From Parietichytrium sp. I65-24A (Eukaryota > Sar > Bigyra > Thraustochytrida > Thraustochytriidae), in NCBI GenBank assembly GCA_012862575.1, contig BLSF01000002.1, positions 310,001 to 374,000 of the forward strand: DNA of 64,000 nt, given 5' to 3'. Shown one piece after another: positions 10,599-19,700 of the stretch. A program made the position numbers and the translations under genes. Below the pieces are notes generated by a model. That model made no database searches. It saw nothing but the letters and a program-made list of their open reading frames with translations, and was not told where the DNA came from. Each line of letters opens with the position of its first letter. The stretch's first letter is position 1.

Positions 10599-11149
10599 CT
10601 TTCCGAACGTCGCGCACCTTATCGTTGTGGATTTGCACAACAGCACTTGACACTTTTCATTCCCGCACCTCTCATCGACAGTTGCCGCCTCCCAGCGTTT
10701 CTGCTAGCACCCCTTCTTCTGTCACTTCGTCTGAGTCATGCCATCTGCCCCCGCCACTTACTCACCCATCCAGTCGCCTACGTGAGAGTGAGTTAGTGAG
10801 TTGGTGAGTCTGTGAGCACTACTAGCGATGGTGGCATATGGTGGCCACAAAAAAAAATCTTTTGCCAAAGCTTACATGTCCTTCTTGTCCTTCTTGGACT
10901 CGCCCCTAGTGACATTTAGCAGCCGGAATAAGAGCGGCAGTCGCTGGCGAATCCGTATGTTTGAACCCTACTGGAAGGTGGGGTGGCCGCGACAATTCAT
11001 GATCTCATTTGATGGTCTTCCCCTACTCTCTTCGTCCAATTCCAACTCTTTATTGACAGCATCGTGGTTTCGTGATTATTTTAATAAGTTACAGAAAAAA
11101 AACACGATCTTCATGCCCCCGGACGATTTCATAGCAGCGCACGGCGCAG
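10599..11149. other. Intergenic region
   Basis: This is the 5' flank of the cathepsin gene and the 3' flank of the minus-strand LRR gene. A GTGAGTTAGTGAGTTGGTGAG repeat-like run lies at about 10786-10815. I see no further gene. Confidence 0.55.
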
Positions 11150-12424
11150 CTAAAGCTCGTCGATGTCCTCGGGCTCGAATTGCAGCAGAAAAGACGACGA
11201 GTTGAGCAAATACTCGGAGCTTTGGTTGGACAAGGTTGAGGAGGACGAGGACCCCATTTGCACGGCGTGATCCAGCTGTCGAATAGATTCCAAGGTTTCC
11301 ACCAGGTCCTTGATCACCATGTTTTGCTGGTGGTTCCAACGCAGAGCTCTCTCTGCCTCTAGTTCGACAGCTCTTCTAACCGCGAATTTAGGCCCTAAAC
11401 GCGGTCGAGAGGCAATTTGCTCGGAATCCAAAAGTTTTTGTCTCTCCCACTCCACAAGCAAGTGCTCGATTTCAACTCTTATCGAGCTCGAAACCTCATG
11501 AAAAGCACGAATCTCCCATCGCTCTCTATCACTTCCCCAGGGTATGCCAATCTTCATGTATTCCAGCTTACAATGGTCGATGGGCATCTTTGTACTGTGC
11601 TGCACGAGTTTCCGGGCCCTCTTGGCTGACATCGAGCAAAGAACGCGCCGTATAACCTCTTTCTCCAGAATTTTGCAGCATCTAGCGCCAAGGTTCTCCT
11701 GCAAGTTCCAGAGGTCCAAGAGTCTGGCCAGATTAGCACTTGTGAGAGGGCGCTGTTGGGGATCCAAAACCCACTCTTGCGCTGTTTGCACGAAATAGCT
11801 ACTTTCAGTGCGGCGGTCACGGTCTGTTATTCTCTGCATGGAGATGGACGGATAACGAATCGTCTGGTCGCACAACTCGGCGTGTACTCGGCAGATGTTC
11901 ACGCCATGTCTTAGGGACAACAAAGTACAATATTCTTCAATGGCAAGCGACATTAACCCTCTCTCTTGCCATACCAGAGCTCGAGAGCGCGAAAAGTCTG
12001 GCAACGGACAGCCGTCCATGGTCTTCAGTTGCGGCGCTGCAAGGCGCACGTGCTGTACAAAGAACGGATGCCATTGAACCGGATTCCCACAAAGACTCAC
12101 GACTTGAAGGTCACCTACAGTGCCTAGAAAGTCGAGCTCAGCAATTTCGCTCAACAAATTATTCGCAACGCTGAGCTTCCTTAGAAATACAAAATCTGAG
12201 ACCCATGCCAGGCTCGTCAACTTATTACCGTCGAGATACAGCTCACAAGCGGTGAGCAGCCCCGGGTGCAGTCTCTGGGGCAGCACTTGCACAATCCCCT
12301 GCTGCACCGCCCGTATTGAAACCTCTTCCTTTGAAGGATCTGCTCTCGACTTGCGTCTGCGGCAAAGATCTGGACGTTGTCGCAACGCAGTTCCCAGCGT
12401 TTTGGGCTTTGTCCCTGAGCCCAT
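11150..12424 (-). CDS. Leucine-rich-repeat protein with helical C-terminus
   Basis: The protein is 424 aa from the first ATG (12424). Residues about 55-150 contain SDS22-like leucine repeats (ACELYLDGNKLTSLAWV, LRKLSVANNLLSEIAELDFL, LQVVSLCGNPVQWHPFF). They end in an LRR-cap-like segment (VRLAAPQLKTMDGCPLP). The remaining 270 residues are mainly helical and charged (EVSSSIRVEIEHLLVEWERQKLLDSEQI, then AVELEAERALRWNHQQNMV), followed by a Ser-rich patch and an acidic end. There is no signal peptide or membrane helix. The plan resembles LRR-plus-coiled-coil proteins of centrosomes and cilia, but the match is too general for a name. The tRNA-Gln cluster begins about 175 bp upstream. Confidence 0.75.
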   Translation of the reverse strand: MGSGTKPKTLGTALRQRPDLCRRRKSRADPSKEEVSIRAVQQGIVQVLPQRLHPGLLTACELYLDGNKLTSLAWVSDFVFLRKLSVANNLLSEIAELDFLGTVGDLQVVSLCGNPVQWHPFFVQHVRLAAPQLKTMDGCPLPDFSRSRALVWQERGLMSLAIEEYCTLLSLRHGVNICRVHAELCDQTIRYPSISMQRITDRDRRTESSYFVQTAQEWVLDPQQRPLTSANLARLLDLWNLQENLGARCCKILEKEVIRRVLCSMSAKRARKLVQHSTKMPIDHCKLEYMKIGIPWGSDRERWEIRAFHEVSSSIRVEIEHLLVEWERQKLLDSEQIASRPRLGPKFAVRRAVELEAERALRWNHQQNMVIKDLVETLESIRQLDHAVQMGSSSSSTLSNQSSEYLLNSSSFLLQFEPEDIDEL

Positions 12425-12599
12425 TCTGTTCAGGCTCGCTTGATGTGCTCCGCAATCAATTCCTTCGAAGCGAGTCAACTGTCCTCACTTTTTCAACTTC
12501 AACTCGATGTAAAATTGTTAGAAAATGGGCCTCTAGACCTACTGCCTCATAACAAGACACAGTCGGTCCAGGACGTCAACCAACTGGTGTTATTCGTTC

Positions 12600-12669
12600 T
12601 CTCCCATGGTGTAATGGTAGCACAACAGACTCTGACTCTGTAAACCCTGGTTCGATTCCGGGTGGGAGA
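12600..12669 (+). tRNA. tRNA-Gln (CUG anticodon), copy 1
   Basis: The cloverleaf has a perfect 7-bp acceptor stem (TCTCCCA with TGGGAGA), D arm GTGTAATGGTAGCAC, anticodon stem ACAGA/TCTGT with loop CTCTGAC (anticodon CTG, read CUG), and T arm CCTGG-TTCGATT-CCGGG. The B box GGTTCGATTCC is intact. A TTTT pol III stop lies about 20 bp downstream. There is no intron. Confidence 0.95.
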
Positions 12670-12700
12670 ACATCTTTCATCAGTGGGTTTTAATTTCTCC

Positions 12701-12770
12701 TCTCCCATGGTGTAATGGTAGCACAACAGACTCTGACTCTGTAAACCCTGGTTCGATTCCGGGTGGGAGA
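12701..12770 (+). tRNA. tRNA-Gln (CUG anticodon), copy 2
   Basis: The body is identical to copy 1 and lies 31 bp downstream on the same strand. The TTTTT stop is at about 12776-12780. Confidence 0.95.
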
Positions 12771-12880
12771 ACTTCTTTTTACGGTTTTTAAAATTTTTCC
12801 TCATGCAAAGATTCGCTGTTGTCAGTCGTGTTTTTGTGCCGCACCCCGCCTTCCGATAGGTCCTTCGAGTCGGCTTGCTT

Positions 12881-12978
12881 GGAAAAGAAAGAGAGGAAAA
12901 GAAAGAGAGGAAAAGAAAGAGAGGAAAAGAAAGAGAGGAAAAGAAAGAGAGGAAAAGAAAGAGAGGAAAAGAAAGAGA
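12881..12978. repeat. 14-bp minisatellite, seven copies
   Basis: Seven exact head-to-tail copies of GGAAAAGAAAGAGA. It lies inside the tRNA-Gln cluster, at the point where tRNA orientation switches from plus to minus. Confidence 0.95.
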
Positions 12979-13011
12979 GTGAGAAAAAAAGAACAAAAAA
13001 AAGGAACACAT

Positions 13012-13081
13012 TCTCCCACCCGGAATCGAACCAGGGTTCACAGAGTCAAAGTCTGTTGTGCTACCATTACACCATGAGAGA
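13012..13081 (-). tRNA. tRNA-Gln (UUG anticodon), the only UUG copy
   Basis: Same cloverleaf as its neighbours, but the anticodon loop is CTTTGAC (anticodon TTG, reads CAA). It also differs by one C-to-T change in the acceptor stem (leaving a G-U pair) and one A-to-G change after the anticodon stem. A long A-run on the plus strand at its left is the pol III terminator. Confidence 0.93.
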
Positions 13082-13229
13082 TCTTGTGTTACCACGCTTG
13101 GTGTTTTGCTAAGGGGTGTGGAGTAACTTGACCTTCAGGCTGAGGTTTGGAGAAATACGAAACGACAAAAAAATGCTAAAAAGTGTTAAAAAGAAAATGC
13201 TAATGCTAAAAAGAAAGCTAAAAAGAAGT

Positions 13230-13299
13230 TCTCCCACCCGGAATCGAACCAGGGTTTACAGAGTCAGAGTCTGTTGTGCTACCATTACACCATGGGAGA
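13230..13299 (-). tRNA. tRNA-Gln (CUG anticodon), copy 3
   Basis: The body is identical to copy 1, on the opposite strand. The right (5') flank contains TTACCTCACTTGGTGTT, shared with the next copy. An A-run at its left acts as terminator. Confidence 0.95.
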
Positions 13300-13401
13300 T
13301 CCATATTACCTCACTTGGTGTTCGGAGCAATTCCACGTTCCAACTTGTAGCTTTAGCTAGTCTCTGGGACTAAAGCTATGGCTTAAAAATTAAAAAGAAA
13401 T

Positions 13402-13471
13402 TCTCCCACCCGGAATCGAACCAGGGTTTACAGAGTCAGAGTCTGTTGTGCTACCATTACACCATGGGAGA
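13402..13471 (-). tRNA. tRNA-Gln (CUG anticodon), copy 4
   Basis: The body is identical to copy 1. The 5' flank shares TTACCTCACTTGGTGTT with copy 3. AAAAAGAAA lies at the 3' side. Confidence 0.95.
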
Positions 13472-13574
13472 TCGATGTTACCTCACTTGGTGTTTCGTAG
13501 GATCCAAGGTCTCCACTTGCGTTTTTACTAGGGCTCAAGCTCCAAAACAAATTTTCTAACAGTTAAAAAGATGT

Positions 13575-13644
13575 TCTCCCACCCGGAATCGAACCAGGGT
13601 TTACAGAGTCAGAGTCTGTTGTGCTACCATTACACCATGGGAGA
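13575..13644 (-). tRNA. tRNA-Gln (CUG anticodon), copy 5
   Basis: The body is identical to copy 1. Its 5' flank (GAATTGAACACCTGTTG) lacks the 17-bp element shared by copies 3 and 4, so it may be the outer edge of the array. AAAAAG at its 3' side serves as terminator. Confidence 0.95.
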
Positions 13645-14388
13645 ATTGAACACCTGTTGAGACCCAGCAGTAAGAAGGGAAAATATATAGTCTTGGCGCG
13701 CTTCCCCCTCGGGCTTTTTCTTTGTTTGTACGAGCTGCTCGGGATTTCCCAAAGATCAGACGATTTCGGTCCAACTTTGTTTTAACTGTGGTTTTTTTAA
13801 AACTGGACTTACATTCAATCCACGTGGAAAGAGGAAGAAGGATGGAACATACCGGTACGAGTCTCTGAGATGGTACGAGTGTACGAGTCCAAGGACTGTG
13901 AGTAACAGATTTATTCACTTTTAATCCTCTGACTCCTGGCTATTTTCATCTATTTTCCCTTTCCGACATTTGGCATTTCGGACGGGAATCCGGTTGGACT
14001 TTTTACTAAGCCAGATTCCGTTCAATGTTCTGGATGGTCGTCCTCGGCTCGGGGTCTGACAGAATTGAGGCGATTCTTCTTCTTTTGCCCGCGCTCCACA
14101 CTCTCTCGCATTGATCGATACTCGGAAACACTCGGGAATACTCATTGTGAGTCACTCGCAGGAGTGTTGGCGTACACGTGCACGGTGCTGTACTGTAATT
14201 CATTCTACTTTTTCTCTACAGGATCGGATGTTGTGTTCATCGGGATCATCAACAGTCAAGCTGTCCGGACACAGACCAGACCCCAAACGCAAGAAGGCGA
14301 AACACGGAAGACAATAACCAAGGCACTTCAACAAAAGACTACAGGGAAAGACTTTGAGCGATTATCAAGAGGGAATAGGGCAGACAAG
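13645..14388. other. 5' flank of the Old Yellow Enzyme gene, possible leader intron
   Basis: There is no other gene. GTGAGT at 14147 and a pyrimidine-rich TTTTTCTCTACAG ending at 14221 could bound a 75-bp intron in the 5' leader. Its size and donor fit the coding introns in this window. This needs transcript data. Confidence 0.35.
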
Positions 14389-15489
14389 ATGTCTTCTGCA
14401 CTTTTCAACGAGTTCAAACTCGGCGGCGCCAAGCTTTCGAACAGGATAGCTATGGCTCCGATGACTCGAGGGCGAGCTGAGGTAGATGGAACTCCAAGAG
14501 ATATCATGAAGACTTACTACGAGCAACGCGTTGCTGCAGGTCTGCTGATCTCTGAAGCGACTGGAATTTCGAGACAGGGCCTGTTGTGGTACAAAGCCCC
14601 AGGAATCTACACTGACAAGCATGTCGAAGGCTGGAAGCCAATCACCAAGGCCGTGCACGAGAAAGGTGGCACAATCTTTCTTCAGCTCTGGCACATGGGC
14701 CGCCAAGGGCATAGCTCCATCTCGGGGCAAAAGGTTGTTGCAGCATCTCCAATTCCCCCAGAAGGAGAAGCCAATGGCAAAGATGGCAAGGTTCCCTACG
14801 AGGTTCCGCACGAATTGACTCCTGAAGAGATTGCCGAGGTCGTTGAAGACTACAAGAAGGCCGCTGTTCGGGCAATCGATGCCGGTTTTGACGGTGTAGA
14901 AGTGCATGGCGCAAACGGGTACCTCCTGGACACGTTTTTTCAGTCAAAAACAAACGAGCGAAAGGATAAGTACGGTGGATCAATCGAGAACCGTTTGCGA
15001 ATCTTGGACGAGGTTCTCGACGCAATTTTGAGCGAAGTACCAGCCTCGAAGGTGGGGATCCGCTTTTCTCCCAACGGCTCGTTTGCTTCAATGGGAAGCG
15101 CAGATAACAATGAGACTTTCGATGTGGCAATCAAAAAGGCAGCAGAAAGAAACTTGGCGTACGTGCACATCATGGATGGGCTTGGTTTTGGATTCCACAA
15201 GCTCTCTGAGCCTTACACCCTTGCCCGTGCCCGCGCGATCTTGAAATCGTCCGGTCCAAGCACGGCTCTGATTGGAAACGCTGGATACACCAAAGAAACA
15301 GCCGAGGAGAGAGTGAGCAGTGGAGACGCTGACATCATCGCATTTGGTCGCCCCTTCATGTCCAACCCTGACCTTGTTGAACGCTTCGAGAAGGGATTGG
15401 AACTCGCGCCAGAGGCGCCTTATCCGGCGTGGTGGGGCAGTGATTCCGCTGAGGGCTACATTGATTTTCCTAAAGCAAGTGAAGAGTAA
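14389..15489 (+). CDS. Old Yellow Enzyme family alkene reductase
   Basis: The protein is 366 aa from ATG 14389. It is an FMN-dependent TIM barrel that reduces activated C=C bonds with NAD(P)H. Motifs in order: IAMAPMTRGRA (20-30), ISEATGISRQG (54-64), LQLWHMGRQGH (98-108), GFDGVEVHGANGYLLDTFFQ with substrate-binding H173 and N176 (166-185), DKYGGSIENR with Tyr195 (193-202), and IAFGRPFMSNPDLV (317-330). The His-Asn pair is as in plant OPR and yeast OYE. The general sequence, with the KYGGSIENR block, resembles the NemA/OPR group. I see no transit peptide. The only unclear point is whether it is a horizontally acquired bacterial-type copy. Confidence 0.92.
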   Translation: MSSALFNEFKLGGAKLSNRIAMAPMTRGRAEVDGTPRDIMKTYYEQRVAAGLLISEATGISRQGLLWYKAPGIYTDKHVEGWKPITKAVHEKGGTIFLQLWHMGRQGHSSISGQKVVAASPIPPEGEANGKDGKVPYEVPHELTPEEIAEVVEDYKKAAVRAIDAGFDGVEVHGANGYLLDTFFQSKTNERKDKYGGSIENRLRILDEVLDAILSEVPASKVGIRFSPNGSFASMGSADNNETFDVAIKKAAERNLAYVHIMDGLGFGFHKLSEPYTLARARAILKSSGPSTALIGNAGYTKETAEERVSSGDADIIAFGRPFMSNPDLVERFEKGLELAPEAPYPAWWGSDSAEGYIDFPKASEE

Positions 15490-17050
15490 ACGAACCTCAG
15501 GTCCGGCCGGGATACGCATTGTCTTTTCAAAGTCGAGCACTTTTCGCTAATCAACATTGAACTCAAACCAATTTTCATGCGCGAATTTCTCCAATTTACA
15601 CATCTCAGCTATCTCAGAACGGCGTCAAAGGACTCGGACAGTTTGCATCGAACCGACAGAGAGTTCTACAAAGTGAAACGAAACACATTTACTGTTTTTA
15701 CGAGCCCAATACAGAAAACCAAAATCACACAAATAGATCAACACAGCAGACTCGGCAGACTCAACAAATAGACACAAAAACACAATATAACACAATAGAC
15801 GCACAGCTCTCTCGGACGCAAAACGTTCCGCAATTAACAGGGAGTAAAGGTACGCTAAAGCCATCCTACTCCCGCTCCTAATCACTCTGCTTAATTAACG
15901 ATAGACTTCTCCTAGGGCAACATTTGACTGGTTAAGAAACCTTTGACAAAATCAACTCTCAACTTGCCAACAAAACCCAAGCGGGGCTAAAACCTGCACT
16001 TTGCAGGTACTTCCCCCTTCCATACACTTTGCCCTAGCCACCGAGTACTACATTCGTGGTTGGAGTATACAAGCCCAGAATGAGTGGCGGAGAGAGCAGT
16101 GGTCTGCTCTCCACCATCCAACAGTGTGACTTGACTCATTTCTCACTCACAATCCATTCACAGCACTCACAGCATTCACAGACATTTCGATTGACGTTTG
16201 ATTGATTGAACGATTGCTCTGATGAGTTGGTATGCAAAATCCATTTGCACTATGGTGCTCAATGTGCTCACATCTTCCAATTCTTCCAATTCTACGAATC
16301 ATTAAGCCACGGACCCCAATCGATTGGCTGCCTCGCAATGCCTTGTCCTCCATCATCATAACCATCATAATTATCATAATCATAACAATCATAATCATCA
16401 TGTCCAATGGGAGGCTAAAAGGGAAAAGGGAAAAGGGAAAGTGAGGTTGGAGATCGGAGGCTGACAGTCCCGTAAACGCCACGTTGCGCAGGGTGGTCGC
16501 GAGGCGAGATTCCCGCGCAAGGGTGCAGCGGGGGAGGAGGCGTTAGATGCGCGCGAGCAGGAGCGAGTGTAAGTGCGAGGCATGTGCTGCGGGCGATGGA
16601 TGAAGGTGAGGGAAGGGAAAGGGGATGATGTTGAATGGACCGAGGCAGCGCACCACCCAGTGATTACAAAATTTAGATGACGAGATCGAAGGCGGGGGTT
16701 TCACGTTTCGTGCCGCTCTTGCTGTTATTGAGAACAAACGAGGCATTTGTCTGATGGGCTGTGAGCTGTTGTTGGTACATTGCAACTGGTTGGGAGGGGG
16801 TTGGGGTTTGGGTTGGGATGTGGCATGACGATGATGAGGAATGGCTCGCCCAATAATGTTACTGCGACGAATGCTACCCAAGCAGCGATGCAGCGTCAAA
16901 GTTGGGCAACAAATCGGGCAGCTTCGTGCTGCCTACGTCATCGTTGCCGATTGTGCAGACGAGAGAACTGTTTTTTCGGTTGCGCGTCAATGTTGACTAA
17001 CATTTTCACTTTTGTGCAGAACGACAAAACTTTACTTTTCGCGAAACAGA
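15490..17050. other. Intergenic region
   Basis: No supported gene. It contains an ATC/ATA-rich run (CATCATAACCATCATAATTATC-like) at about 16350-16400 and GGGAAAAGGGAAAAGGGAAAG at about 16420. A possible acceptor, TTTTGTGCAG, lies at about 17016, which may end a leader intron of the RPA43 gene. Confidence 0.5.
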
Positions 17051-17707
17051 ATGGGAAAGAAGCGGCCCAGGTCTGGCTCGAAAGACGAGTCTCACAGCTC
17101 TCCTTTCAGAGAGTGCACCGTGGAGAGCACGTTTAGTCTTCCACCGGCTTACAATGGGCGTGCTTCGCAGGGCATCAACGAGCTCTTGAATGCCCGCCTT
17201 GTAGAGTACGAGGACCGGTTTGGAGGCGTTCTTCTTTCATACTCGGACGTTAAGGTTTTAGGCTCCGCGGGCTTGGTGTATACCGAGATTCCGGAGGTCC
17301 AGTATCGAGCTCAGTACAAGGCTCTGCTTTTCGCCCCGCACGCTGGTCAGCGATTGGAGGGATATATTCGGCAAATTAGCTCGGGGCACATCATGTTGCA
17401 TGCATTTGGAATCTTCAACGTTGTGATCCCAATAGAGGCTATCCCGTCGAAGTACCACTACTTTTCGGCCACAGACACTTTTGTGAACGAGAAGGATGAT
17501 ACCGATCGCCTACAAGTTGGACAAAAGCTGGTTTTTTCTGTAGTATCTCTGCATGGATCCAGTTCAGGGGTGTTCTACATCGAAGGTTCCCTGGAGTATC
17601 TCAACGAAGAATTACCTGGTTCAATTGTTACTTCAGATGCCCGGGAGAAGCGCAAGAAGCACAAAAAGGAGAAGAAAGAGAAGAAGGCCAAGAAAAGCAA
17701 AGCCTGA
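17051..17707 (+). CDS. RPA43: RNA polymerase I subunit RPA43
   Basis: The protein is 218 aa from ATG 17051. Residues about 18-105 match the N-terminal RPB7-like domain of RPA43: ECTVESTFSLPPAY, GINELLNARLVEYEDRFGGVLLSYSDVKVLG and YRAQYKALLFAPHAGQ. Residues about 105-190 form the OB-like part (LEGYIRQISSGHIMLHAFGIFNVVIP). The last 20 residues are a Lys-rich tail (KRKKHKKEKKEKKAKKSKA), likely nucleolar. RPA43 forms the pol I stalk with RPA14 (where present) and contacts RRN3/TIF-IA. RPB7, RPC25 and archaeal Rpo7 are relatives, but the LLSYSDVKV segment and basic tail favour RPA43. Confidence 0.8.
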   Translation: MGKKRPRSGSKDESHSSPFRECTVESTFSLPPAYNGRASQGINELLNARLVEYEDRFGGVLLSYSDVKVLGSAGLVYTEIPEVQYRAQYKALLFAPHAGQRLEGYIRQISSGHIMLHAFGIFNVVIPIEAIPSKYHYFSATDTFVNEKDDTDRLQVGQKLVFSVVSLHGSSSGVFYIEGSLEYLNEELPGSIVTSDAREKRKKHKKEKKEKKAKKSKA

Positions 17708-18058
17708 TTGATCTGTAGCATGTCTTTCTTTTTGGCTGAGAATTTTGACAGAGAAAAAAGTTAGAGTAATCTGCAACTAATTGTATATATTTCCGCACCT
17801 TGAAAACCTTCGACTGGGAATTGTCAGAACAGATCACATATTTCCCACCTGTATTCTATTCCAGACCGAGGCCGAAGCCTGTTTAGAGGAAATCATGGGT
17901 GTACATAGCACTGGCAGAACTAGAAAGAGATGAAGTGATTTTTGAAGTCAATTTTCAACAAGTTTACTCGAGTCTACTTGGGGCGAGGCCTGTATCACAA
18001 AGCACATTACGTGCGCACTCAAGTCCAGATCATTTGCAATTTGAATACAGGAAAAGCG
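17708..18058. other. Short convergent intergenic region
   Basis: This is the 3' flank of both RPA43 (plus) and DPH2 (minus). Nothing else is seen. Confidence 0.6.
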
Positions 18059-19636
18059 CTACCGGGCAACTTTTGAGTCTTTGTCATCGAGCACGTAGAG
18101 GGCGCTCGCGATACCGGTCTGCCCTTGAACAGCCGCAGCAGCAGCTTTATCGCCCTTTGAGGGCTCAAGTCCCCGAAAGGTTTGCTTTGCGAGAGCATCG
18201 GCTGCCGGGCTAGAATAACGGATGGTCAAATGCCGTCGTTCATCTCGATTCACAAGTGCATCGGAGCTTGCATCGTCCGGTTGGACGTCATTAGATGGAC
18301 CTGCAGCGAGGGGTGGCCGCGAGGGATGCAGAGTCCCCGATACCAGCTTGCCTGAAATCGCAGAGAAGTGTGGGACGTCATGTTCCTCGTCCTCACTGTC
18401 AGCTGAAGAGTAGAGCTTTGGGTTTGACAAGCAAAGGTCATCAAATGCACAAGAATACTCTGTTGACCATTCGCGGACACCGAGGGCAATTTCCACCTCC
18501 ACCGGAGTGACTACTGGCTTGAAGAATTCTTTCGAGTCTAGAAGGGAGTTGAAGGGGCAAGCAACCAACACGAAGACGTCAATATTCGGAAAATTGGCCA
18601 GCTTTTGGGGATTTATCTTGCCCATCAGGAAGGAGTAAGTTTTCCGGCCTTTACTCGAGATCAGTTTGCTGAGATGGTCAAGTACTTGCGCATAGCCTCT
18701 CACTCCCATTGTCCCCACCACAATACCGCACACCGATGCGTCTTTAGCATGTTGCATCTTCACAAATCGCTTGGATAACAACCCTGAGGCGCTAGAGCTC
18801 GCATTGCGAACAGAACATGTTGCAGGGTCAACAGCGAAAACTGTACCGCAGTGCTTTCCTACAGCGTGGAGAGCAGTTTGGACAAGCTGGGCCTGTTCAG
18901 CACCAAGATGAACCAGCGCCACTTCCTCGCTTGCTAGCTCCTCGTCCCAATGCAGTGTCTGCCCAAAACATTTCGAAGATGCTTCGTCATGAGCCAACTC
19001 ATCGGGAGTTATCTCTAAACAATTTTCCTTCGGCGGTTGGTAGAATGTGCTCTTCATTGATGCTAATTTTACAGTGCAGATGTCCCCTAGAACACTTTGA
19101 AGAGCGGCCGCAAGGTCTGCCGCGCAATAGTCGAGACGAACATCACGGGTGATATGAACTTGCTTGTAAGCACTGTTTCCAAGCGCTGTCGCAATGTTTT
19201 GGGCGGCTCGATCTACATCCAGGGGAAGGTTCCCGAAAACAAATTGCACCGGTAATCTTGCGGGGTCAGACATGCAGCTTTGGCCGTAATGGACAAGGAA
19301 ATCGGCATTGTGGTGCTGTGCCGCGACCTCATCGACGCAGCAGCTTCCGTACGAGGTGTCCCCCAAGACAAACACTTTGACGCTCTCTGGTTGCGCGCCA
19401 TCAAGACACTTCGCTAGCTCCTCCTCTATTTTGGCCACGAGTGCGAACGAGATGTGCAGCAAGTCGTCTGGCAGCTGCAGCGCCACTCTCTTGAACCCGT
19501 GCTCCCGAATCAGCTGCACGGTACGAACAACCTGCAGGGTGCCCAAGAGCTCCTCGGTGCTGAGACCTCTGAAGGGCCCATCTTCCGCCTCCCTGCCTAT
19601 GGCTCTGCTCCCGTCCTCCGTCACTGCTGCGCACAT
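18059..19636 (-). CDS. DPH2: Diphthamide synthesis protein DPH2
   Basis: The protein is 525 aa from ATG 19636. DPH2 pairs with DPH1 in the radical-SAM, iron-sulfur enzyme that makes the first C-C bond of diphthamide on the His of elongation factor 2. Conserved blocks: RVALQLPDDLL (50-60), LGDTSYGSCCVDEVAAQH (91-108), ADFLVHYGQSCMS (111-123), GIVVGTMGVRGY (304-315), and LVACPFNSLLDSKEFFKPVVTP (357-378). Likely cluster cysteines are C100 (or C99), C121 and C360. The C-terminal 130 residues after the domain are Ser/Asp-rich and less conserved. Upstream of the ATG the leader contains a 9-bp tandem repeat. Confidence 0.9.
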   Translation of the reverse strand: MCAAVTEDGSRAIGREAEDGPFRGLSTEELLGTLQVVRTVQLIREHGFKRVALQLPDDLLHISFALVAKIEEELAKCLDGAQPESVKVFVLGDTSYGSCCVDEVAAQHHNADFLVHYGQSCMSDPARLPVQFVFGNLPLDVDRAAQNIATALGNSAYKQVHITRDVRLDYCAADLAAALQSVLGDICTVKLASMKSTFYQPPKENCLEITPDELAHDEASSKCFGQTLHWDEELASEEVALVHLGAEQAQLVQTALHAVGKHCGTVFAVDPATCSVRNASSSASGLLSKRFVKMQHAKDASVCGIVVGTMGVRGYAQVLDHLSKLISSKGRKTYSFLMGKINPQKLANFPNIDVFVLVACPFNSLLDSKEFFKPVVTPVEVEIALGVREWSTEYSCAFDDLCLSNPKLYSSADSEDEEHDVPHFSAISGKLVSGTLHPSRPPLAAGPSNDVQPDDASSDALVNRDERRHLTIRYSSPAADALAKQTFRGLEPSKGDKAAAAAVQGQTGIASALYVLDDKDSKVAR

Positions 19637-19662
19637 CCTCCTTCTTCCGCGTCCACCACGCT

Positions 19663-19700
19663 GCAAGACCTGCAAGACCTGCAAGACCTGCGAGACCTGC
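19663..19700. repeat. 9-bp tandem repeat in the DPH2 leader
   Basis: About four copies of TGCAAGACC (one with a G change), starting some 27 bp upstream of the DPH2 ATG. The unit length is a multiple of three, so the antisense and sense frames stay open through it. Confidence 0.8.
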
